Shown: positions 35,301 to 46,011 of the stretch, piece after piece
Numbering within the stretch: position 1 is the first letter of the stretch
Layout: each line of letters opens with the position of its first letter
Assembly (NCBI GenBank): GCA_017893485.1
Contig: CM030364.1
Coordinates: forward strand, 251,694,731-251,758,730
Origin: Hemerocallis citrina
Taxonomy: Eukaryota > Streptophyta > Magnoliopsida > Asparagales > Asphodelaceae
Direction of reading: 5' to 3'
DNA length: 64,000 bases
Translations under genes and position numbers: made by a program
The notes under the pieces: model-generated
Told to the model about the DNA's origin: nothing
The model's input: the letters and a program-made list of their open reading frames with translations, nothing else
The model's database searches: none

Positions 35301-38300
35301 ACAACTACCCAGTAATAAAGCAAAGTTTAAATCATTCCACGAGTATGGATCCCAGTCCCGGAGTCCACCGCCCGACTTTTATAACAGACTCCTCATCGTG
35401 CGAACATCCCGCAAGTGTCCCTCTAGCCCTGGTATACGTATATACATTGGAGTACGACAAACTATCCGTCCGACTACGCATAGTTCCGGATTTAAAATAA
35501 AAGCTCGTCTCCCACGAAGCAACCACAGTCCCGAAATTCTTTGCCCGACTGGGTCTATAGTCCTGGAATCCTTCGCCCGACTTTATAGAGTGCCCCACTT
35601 ACGTTTGCCCAAGTTTACTACATCTTCTCTTATGTGCCTAGGGTCTTAAGTTCAAGACAAATAAATTATCATGCCTAGAGTTAGTTTTATCCCCTACCGG
35701 ACTTAATCACAAATACCGAGATAGCTCCATGGCCATATCTCAAAAATATAATTTAAATCTTTTAATTCAACAATGCCGGTACCCGGGGTCTCACTAAACC
35801 TTTAGATCACAACCTTTCATGTACAAGAATCCATGGGTACTCATACCCTTCAACAATCATGTATTAAACTCAATGTATTCTTATCTTCAACTTATTCACA
35901 ATTTAATCAATGTCTTACCTTAGCTTCATTCATGATTCATTTATTCATTCACAATTCTTTCAAAAAGCTCTACATGAACTCATAATAGATTTCAATCTCA
36001 TTAACCTCTTAATCACATATAACATCTTAACCACATCAAGTATTTCTTAGTCAAAACAAGTATATGATCTCATCATGAGAACCCATAACATAGCAAATAT
36101 TTTTCCTCTTCTTCTAAAAATAAAAGTCATATTCTTAAATAAATAATTTTGAAGTCAAAAGCTTGTTTTCTACCTCAATCTCACTTTCAATTTCTTAAAA
36201 TATATATGAAAAATTTTGAAACTATTTTTAATAAATTCTATATCATTTTATAGGAATATTAAAAAAAAATCCCAAGTTTTTAATGGTATTAAACACTCCC
36301 TTTGATTTAAAAGTCCCAAAAAAATATTTTGAAGCCACCAGGTTTCGAACCCAGGCTTCCCGCCCAACACAGTGAGCACCCACAATAACTCATTGTTTCA
36401 TTGTCTCATTTCTAACTAACATGATGGCAATTTGTTTCTTAATCATAGCAAAATTTCTACAATTTATGGCACACACAATAGTATGGATTTGTTCTACATT
36501 TATCACATCAAATTTATCTATACTACTTATTTAACATTACTAGCATGCATTCCTTACATTTAGAAAGCACAAGATCACCCACCTCTTATGAAAAATTTAC
36601 AAATAAAGATGATCAAACACAACTTCTAGGGACTCCTAGCTCCAATAAGCAACGCCTAGTCCTCCTCCTAGCAAGAGCACTCCAAAATGCCTCCAATGCA
36701 ACGAGAACACTCTCTAACTCTCTTTCTTTTTCCTCTCTTGATTTGTTTTGTTTAGGTGTGAAATGAGAAGGAAAAAAAGGGGTATTTATAGGACAAAATG
36801 AAGGGCTAAAATGTAATCTCATCCACGTAATAACTACCCACTTAACTTTCCACTCTCCCACTTTCTCCACCTCTCCATCTCCCCACTCCCGGCCTCTCTC
36901 TCCCACAACCGGTCTCTCTTCCCACACGTGCACATGTTGTGCACTAGTGCACACACACAAAAATAAATAAAAATCCTATAATTCTAATATGTGTATTAAA
37001 GTTGTTACATGTCATGTGTGCGTCCATGCACAACCAAAAATTGGGATTTAATTAATGGGCTTGTCTAGTGGGCTTGCTATTAATTAATTTAATTAATTAG
37101 TCTAGTGGCCTAGAATCTATTCTTAGGTCCATGGGTTTAATAAAAGGCTAATAAAAAGGCTCATGCATGCTAAAATAATAAATGAGTAAAAAAAATAAAG
37201 ATGGAAAAATTTGTACGTGCATGGTATGTGCAAAAATTAAAAAATGTATTTTTAATTAAAATAAAAATACGGGATGTTACAAGTATAATTATTGATTGTT
37301 AAGATTAAATTTTAATTGGGCTTGTTAAACTTATCTCATATCTTGAAAATCCATCAAACCAATTAATAGTTTTAATTTCTAACTTAATCCGCATTACTTG
37401 TTGGTAAACTTGATCTTTTGATATTCTTGGAAAATTTTCTACTAAGGGTTGAGTTTACATTAGTTTGGTTTTCATAGCAGTAATTTGGGGAAAGGCTAAT
37501 AGCAAATGGAGCTCATCTCATTATCATATGCATTTTTATCATCATAAACCTTGATCAATATATGCTGAATAGTTAAAAAATGATGGGTTTGTGAAAGATC
37601 TTCAAAGGTTTTTGGAAGATATATAAAAGTATGTTGAATCTATGGATAAATATTTAAGGGTTTTTTTCCACACAAGTCCCCAACAAATATGAAATTCCAT
37701 ATTAGTCCCTCACAATTAGCTAATTCCTCATTAGTGCCTCGATCGATTTCAAAAGTGATCAGAAGTGGTCAATTTGAGAGTCAAGTGCAACATTATGAAA
37801 ACTATGAATCACTGAACAAATTTTGGGAAAAAAATTGTAAGCGGAATATACTAGAAGAGAATAAGATCACAAAGATAGAACGACTATTTTTAAATAATAA
37901 GACCCTTCCACTTAATATTTTTTCTCGAATGTAGGTTCTTGTTAGGGTTTGTGGATCCAAATACACAATAATGGGGTTGGAGAAGACAGACGAGAAGAAG
38001 AGTTGAAGATAGAGCAAACAGCTCAGAGCAGCCAGCAGCTGCAGACTAGTTGTGATCGACCGCACTTGGACACTCGACCGCACACGTACAGGCAAATGTA
38101 CGGTCGACCGGGCAGTCGACTGTCTCTCTCCCTGTTGGACCTGCAGTCTTGAAGGAATGATCAGTCGATCGGACAGTCGACTGACCCACTCTCTGTTGGA
38201 TTCTGTACAGTTGAAGGCATGAATCGGTCGACTGTCACTGTGTTGCGGTCGACCGTCGCGATGCTAATTGATAGCGGTTGAGATTAGAACTTGTGTAAAT

Positions 38301-41300
38301 CTATATATATTGTATTGTGTACGATTTTAGGAAAAAATGAAAAGAAAAGAAAGATCTAACAGCCATCATTGAGAGAGGGAGATAGAGAGAAACCCGATAC
38401 CTTGGTGGTGAGTTCTTAAGAGATTTGTAAACTTGTTCTTCATATTTCTAGTGAAAATCGCATGAGTACCTCTGCGCAGGGAAGTAGCCATTGCATTGAG
38501 TAAACCTCGATAAAATCTCGTGTGTTCTTGTGTGTTGCTTTTGGTTCTTTGTTCTCTTGCTTTTGATTCTATTGTTCTTGCATCTTTGTTGGTGAGTTAT
38601 TCTGCAGTTAAAACTCAACAAAGTGGTATCAGAGCACCAAGTTGGTAGCGTTGATTGAGATGGGGGACAAGAGTAGAGTAAAGGAGTTCGATGGAATAGA
38701 TTTCACAATGTGGAAGATTCAAATGATTGCATATCTCCGACAGAAGGATCTAGATGATCCATTGTTTGGCGTGAAGCCAGAAGGGGCAGAGGTCGATCCG
38801 GTTGCATTGGTGGCTTGAAATAAATTGGATCAGAAAACACTTGGACAGATTCAGTTGTCGCTGAGTAGAAAGTCGCTATTTCACAAAACAAAGGCAAAGA
38901 CCGCGAAGGAGGCAATGGAGATCTTGACAGATATGTTTGAGAAACTAAATGCAGCGAATCAGGTCCTACACCTAAAGAAGTTGGTCAACTTAAAGTTGTC
39001 AAAAAAGGGTTCGATTGCAGAGCACATCAACAATTTCTGTATGGTTTACAATCAGATGGAATCGTCGGGTTTAAAGTTTGAGGAAAGGGCACAATCGTTG
39101 TTGTTGCTTTTTAGTCTTCCCGATAGTTACAGCCCAGTAGAGCAGACTGTTACAAGCACCATGACTGATACGACAACTCTTAAGGATGTTATAAGCAGCA
39201 TTATCAATGAGAATGCAAGGAGGAAGAGACATGGAGAGACTTCGGTGTCATATCCTAGCAATGCCGCGTTGTCAGTTGATAACCGTGATAGAAGTAACAA
39301 TAGAGGAAGGTCGCAAAGCAGGAATCACAGGTTCAAGTCAAGAACCGGACATCGCAAAGGTGAGTGTTGGTACTGCAAGAAGCCAGGGCACAGGAAAGAC
39401 CAATGCGAGGAGTATAAGAAGGCACAAGCATGGTCACATGCAGCCAATGTGGTAAGTATTGAATCCCGTCTAGATGAATTGTGTTTATCTGCTGGATTTA
39501 ATAATATGCAAGATGATTGGTGTAGACTCAGGTTCTTATCATTGTACACCCATGAGGGATGTTTTTGAGGATTATAGGACAGGTGATTTTGGTGCAGTTT
39601 CAGTTGGCAATGGATAAATATATTCAGTTGTAGGTTAAGGCACAGTGAGAGTGAAAGCTCGCAATGGGGGCAATTGGTCTTGCATGACACAGACATTCTA
39701 AGTTTGAAGAACTTAATCTCAACTAGTAAACTAGACAAAGAAGGATTCACAACAACTTTTGGGCATGGAGAATGGAAGGTGACTATAGGTACCAGGTTGG
39801 TGGCAAAAGGAGAGCGTGGTGACACGTTGTACTTACTCAGAAGAGGTGATTTAGGTGATATCATTGCTACATCATCAGCAGGTAGTTTCTCTTCGATTTT
39901 GTGGCATGTTAGGTTGGGGCACCTTCGTGAAAAGGGTGCAAAGCAACCTTGTTCTAGGGATATTTTGTCAGGGCTTAAAAAGGTTGAAACGGATTTCTGT
40001 GAGAATTGCGTGATGGGTAAACAGAAGACAGTTCTTTCAGTTGAGTGAGCGTGAGAAGAAACTTAGGAAGCTAGAGTTGGTACATACAGATGTGTGGGGT
40101 CCAGCTCAGGATTTCTCTTATGAAGGTAAGAGATACTTCGTTACATTCATAGATGATGCTACAAGAAAAGTTTGGATTCATGCAATTCGCAAGAAATCAG
40201 AGGTGTGATGAGTCATTCGTAGCCGGAATGTAGTGTTCAATGAAGAGGTCCTATACAAGGATAGACACACAGGTCAATACAGTACAACCAGTTCAGAGTC
40301 AGACTGTGGTTCAGACTTATATTCAGATTCAGATTCTGAAGGTGGTTCTAATGGTGGGAGCCCTACAGTGCAGCAACAGGTACATGCACCACGGCAGCAT
40401 AAGAGGCTCATGGTGAGCCAATTGGAAATGAGCAGGTTATCCAAGACAAACAGGTACAGCTAGAGCAGTTCGGGGAACCTGAACTAGTCGGTAAACCGGT
40501 ACCCACATTAAGAAGATCGACACGAAAGAGAAGGCCAACCAAGATATTTGATCCATCAGCTAGTATTGTTCACGAGAATGTTCTGTACACGGATTCAGGA
40601 GAGTCAGAGACTCATGAGGAGGCTTTGAGGGATGAGGCTCGAATTCAGTGGGAGTTAGCCATGAGGGATGAGATGAACTCCTTGGAACAAAACCAAACGT
40701 GGGAGTTGACCAAGTTACATGCAGAGAAACAGGCTCTTATAAACAAATGGATTTTTAGAGTCAATGATGAGGCAGATGGCAGTAAGAGGTATAAGGCGAG
40801 GTTTGTTGTGAAATGATTATCTTAAAGAGGTGTTGATTATAGTGAAATCTTTGCACTGGTTGTGAAGATAGCTTCAATTAAGGTTCTGTTTAGTATTGTG
40901 GCAGTTGAAAACTTGCACTTAGAGCAGTTGAATGTGAAAACATCGTTTCTCCGATGTCGAAGAAGAGTTGTACATAAAACAACCCACAAGTTTTGAAGCA
41001 AAAGAAAAAGAAGACATGGTGTGTCGACTGAGAAAGAGTCTTTATGGGCTCAAACAAGCATCGCGGCAATGGTACTTGAAGTTTGATTGCTTTATGAGAG
41101 GAAAAGGTTTCGATAGATGCGAAACAGATTATTGTGTATATGTTCGTAGATATGAGGACAATGATATAGTTACATTGGCATTGTATGTGGACATGTTGTT
41201 AGCAGGTTCATGTATGGAGAAGATCAAGGAAGTGAAGAAGATGCTAGCTTCAGAATTTTCTATGAAGTACTTGGGTGAAGCAAAGCAAATCCTCGGCATG

Positions 41301-44300
41301 AAGATTAGTAGAGACAGGAAAAGCAAAAAGCTTTGGTTATCTCAAGTGGACTATGTGAAGAAGGTGTTGAAGAGATTCAATATGGATGGCACGAGGCTAG
41401 TCACTTGTCCCTTGGCTACTTCAAGTTATCGATGAACCTGTGTCATAAGACAGAGGCAGAGATAGAGAAAATTGCTGCTATTCCTTATGCCTCAGCCGTT
41501 GGGAGTTTGATGTATGCGATGGTGTCTACAAGACCAGACATCACACAAGCATTGGGAGTTGTCAGCCGTTACATGAAGAATCTAGGTAAACAGCATTGAG
41601 ATGCAGTCAAGTGGATTCTTAGATATCTAGTAGGTACTTCAGATTTTTCTTTGTTTTGGGGGAGATTCCTTGCAAATACATGGTTATGTAGATGCAGATT
41701 TTTTGGACGATCATGATGGTTACAGAAGTACTACAGGATATGTGTTTACTGTTGGAGGAACAATTGTCAGTTTGGCTTCACAGTTACAAAAGGTTGTAGC
41801 ACAGTCAACCACGGAGTCAGAGTATATGGCACTTACAGAAGCAACGAAGGACATGCTGTGGATTTCGGAGCTTATGAAATAGTTGGGCAGGGAGCAACCC
41901 ATAGGTGAGCTATGGTGTGACAGTCAAAATGCAGTTTTTTTGGCGACTGGGAAGCACGGATACTTCACGTAGGCCTATGTATCCGTACCCGTACGTATTC
42001 GATACGGGATACGACGGGATACGTCTACCGCCGTATCCTACAGTGCCTATTAACAGGATACGGGGGGATACGGTAAAAATTCGGTGGGATACGGTAAAAA
42101 AAGAACCCGGCCCATTAAAAAACCCTATCTCTTCAGTTTCAATTCCTCCCCCTCTCTCAAAACAGCCCGTCCAAAATTCCTCTCTCAAAACACCGGTTTC
42201 CAAATCCCTATCTCTCAACTCAGTCCCCATCGATCGAAACCCTAACTCTTCAATCAAAATTCCTAACTTCATTCTCCACTTCTCTTCCTCAATCTCATCT
42301 TCTCCTCGACGACTAAGTACCTCGACGGCGACGAATCGTTACCCTCGACAGCGACGCTCGTTACCCAAATCTCTCGACGGCGACGAATCGTTACCCAAAT
42401 CCCTATTGGTGGCGAAGCTCCGGATCGACAGCAACGCAGCAAGATGGCAAAGAACTTCGACGGTTGACGGCGACGAACCGACGGCGACGAACTTCGACGG
42501 TAGACTTATGCTTTATTTTTTAATTTATGCTTTATTTTTTATGTTTTCTGCTTTTCTTTTCTATATGCTATTTACACTTCTGTATGCTATTTACACTTCT
42601 ATATGCTATTCTTTTCTATATGCTATTTACACTTCTGTTATGTACTCTTATATCTTTACTTCTGTAGTTCTGTGTATGCCTTCTGCTTTTCATTTACAAG
42701 TTATCACATTCTTTACTTCTGTAGTTATGTAGTTCTGTGTATGCCTTCTGAAAATGTCAATAAAGTTGTAGTATGTATTGGAGTTATATTTCCTAAATAA
42801 TCTTGCTGTGAATGATTTGGATTTACAAGTGATCACATTCTTATTATAGAGTATTTACAAGTTATCACATACTTAAGTTATTTTGATTTGGAGTTATATT
42901 TCCTAAATAATCTTGCTGTGACTGAGTACTGTAGTATGTATTGCTTCTAAGTTATAAGTGATAAACTTTCATATAAAAACAGTATTGCTTTTCTCTATTG
43001 TGCTTTAGTTTATTTAAGACCAGTTAAGCCATATTATATATTTAAGACGTGTTAGTTTATGCTTCCTTTTTAAAGACTCACTCTCCAAACTTGGTATAAC
43101 ATAGTTCCACAACTTCCACTTAATAAGAACAACATTATACATTTTTCTTGGACAAAAATTACAATCACACAGTTACACTTACAAGGTACAAGTTACATTT
43201 GTAAATAAACTTGCATAGTCGCATTGTAGTTTACAAAAAAATGCATTGAATCACTTCTTCTTTGGGACAAGAAAATAAACTCGCTCGGCTCAAATCTACC
43301 CATTACCGATGTTTCTCAATTATCATCTATCTACATAAAAACAAAAAACATAAATTTATTAACAAGTATATACTAAATATGCGACAATTAAAATTTAATA
43401 CAATCGTTTAGTTTCAATTCAATTCAATGATGAATTCAATTATAAATGCTAAGTTTCTGCTAACCAATTTTAGGTTGATTATTGATGGATAGCATGAACC
43501 CCATCGGCGCAAACCAACGAGAATCTGATACTACAACATTTTGGAATTATGTTACAAAAATAGAAAAGCTGGGAGACAAGGGTGGAAATCAAAGATGGCA
43601 GTGTAGCTTTTGCAACAAACAATTCACAGGGTCATATTCTCGGGTCAAAGCTCACTTGCTCAGAATTTCAGGAGTTGGTGTAGCCCTATGTTCGAAAGTT
43701 GATGCATCTTTGAAAGCCAAATTACAAAGAGAGATTGAAGAAATTGAGAAGAGGTCTAACTATACGACTGTCCCACTTCCACCCAGTTCTTCTTCAAGTC
43801 AAGGGAGTTCAACAGCATTTGCCTTTTTGAGAGTTGGCGGGTCAGATACATCAAAGAAGAGTCTTCTCTACTAGAGAAGGCTTTCAACAATAAAGCTAGA
43901 GAGCAATTGAGAAGTGAAATAACAAGGATGTTTTGCGCTTCGGGGCTGCCATTTCACCTTACTAGGAGTCCATACTATGTAAGTGCCTTTAGTTATGCGG
44001 CTAACAACAATCTGCCTGGTTTTGTTCCTCCAGCCTACAACAACTTGAGAACTACATTGCTTCAGAAGGAAAGCAAACATTGAAAGACTCTTAGAACCCA
44101 TCAAGGGAACATGGAAGGAGAAAGGGATAAGCATTGTTTCTGATGGATGGACAGATGCTCAAAGGAGGCCGATTAAAACTTCATGGCTATCGCAGACAGC
44201 CAACCTATGTTTCTAAGAGCAGTGAATTGTGAAGGTGAGTATAAAGATAAGTATTTTATTGCCAACCTTTTGAAAGAAGTAATTTTAGAAGTGAGATCGA

Positions 44301-45937
44301 AGAATGTGGTCCAAGTCATAACCGATAATGCCCCAGTGTGCAAGTCGACAGGGATGCTTATAGAGCAACAATTTGAACAGATCATTTGGACACCATGTGT
44401 CGTGCACACTTTTAATCTTGCTCTGAAGAATATATGTGCACCAACAGATTCAGAAAGAAATGTAGAGACACATAAGGCACATGAAGCATTGAGCTGGATT
44501 ACTGATGTTGCTTCAGCAGTTGTCCAAATTAGAAATTTCATCAACAATCATTCTATGAGGTTGGCAATGTTTAATAAGTTTGTGAATTTGAAGTTACTCT
44601 CAGTTGCTGAAACTAGATTTGCTTCTGTTGTTGTGATGTTGAAAAGATTCAAACTGGTAAAAGGAGGACTGCAAACAATGGTGATTAGTGATAGGAGGTC
44701 TAATTACCGTGAAGATGATCCAATTAAAGCACAGTTTGTGAAGGAAAAGATTCTAAATGATCTATGGTGGGATAAGATTGACTACATACTTGCCTTCACT
44801 GCTCCCATTTATGATATGCTTCGGTTTGCAGATACTGATAAACCTGCTCTTCATTTGATCTATGATATGTGGGATTCAATGATTGAGAAGGTTAAACAAG
44901 TAATTTTTTGCAGAGAAGGCTTGGCAGATCATGAAGAATCTAACTTTTATGACATCGTACATAAGATTTTTGTTGATAGATTAAACAAGAGCAGCATGTC
45001 ACTTCATTGCTTAGCACATTCGTTGAATCCAAGGTAATTAGTAATTAGTCAACACATTTATGCATTTTATAATATGTTAGGATCCTTAGCTTGCTTTATT
45101 CATAAGTTTCAGTAAGTATTGCCTTTAAACAAGTATTGGCTTCTTGATATACAGATACTATAGTGAAGAGTGGCTTAAGGAGGCTCCTAATCGGCTTGCA
45201 CCTCATAGAGATGATGAAATTTCTGAAGAGAGAAACAAGTGTGAAGCGATATTTTCCAGACCCTGTTGAGCGAAGGGTGGTGATCAGTGAGTTCACCAAA
45301 TTTTCAGGAACTTCAGATGCATTTTCTTCGTTTGATTCTTTGAGTGATAGAGCCCATATGGATGCTAAGGAATGGTGGTTATTTTATGGCACTTCCGCTC
45401 CAAATTTACAAACCCTAGCTTTGAAGCTACTTGTACAACCATGCTCATCTTCATGTGCTGAGAGGAACTGGAGTACATACTCATTTATCCATTCGCTTAG
45501 GAGAAATAAAATTTTGCCACAACGTGCAAAAGATTTGGTGTTTGTCACTCTAATCTTCGCTTACTTTCAAGGAAGAATGAGCATTATATGCAAGGAGAAA
45601 CCAGGTTGTGGGATGTAGGAGGGGATCTTTTTGATCTTTTAGATGGTGCTGGGGAGCTTGAGATAGCAGAACTTTTGCTTGATGAACCTGATATGGAGGC
45701 TGTGCTATTTGAGGAAATTGGTGATGATGATGATGTTGATCAACTTGGCTAGGCATGATGTGATGGAGCTTTTGTTATAATTTCAGACTTGCCCACTTTT
45801 TGATTTCTGCTTGTGTTATATTGGTTGTGACTTTGCTATGTTTATTTATGTTATTTTTTATGTTGGTGAACAATTATTGTAGTCTTTATGCTTTATCTTT
45901 TTTATGTTTAACGAATGATATTTACCATTTCCTTATT

Positions 45938-46011
<74 letters not shown>

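Larger units (their letters stand above)
30005..37462 (+). mobile_element. deleted chromodomain gypsy element in SMG8 intron, TSD GTTTG
   Basis: LTRs start TGATGAGGACATC at 30005 and 33406 and end TTTACATCA at 31211 and TTTACATTA at 37462. GTTTG flanks both sides (30000-30004 and 37463-37467). The interior keeps gag and the integrase C-terminus with chromodomain but lacks protease, reverse transcriptase, RNase H and the integrase core. The right LTR contains a hAT MITE and a 2.5-kb solo LTR; without them the two LTRs are about 1.2 kb each. Confidence 0.88.
33406..37462 (+). repeat. 3' LTR of intronic gypsy element, split by two insertions
   Basis: Segments 33406-34046, 34361-34743 and 37282-37462 match the 5' LTR in order. 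The interruptions are the hAT MITE (34047-34360) and the solo LTR (34744-37281). Confidence 0.85.

Noticed and set aside
41905..42732. 275-codon open frame continuing from RNase H
   Set aside because: It crosses the hAT terminus at 41947 and reads subterminal repeats; no transposase or host domain.
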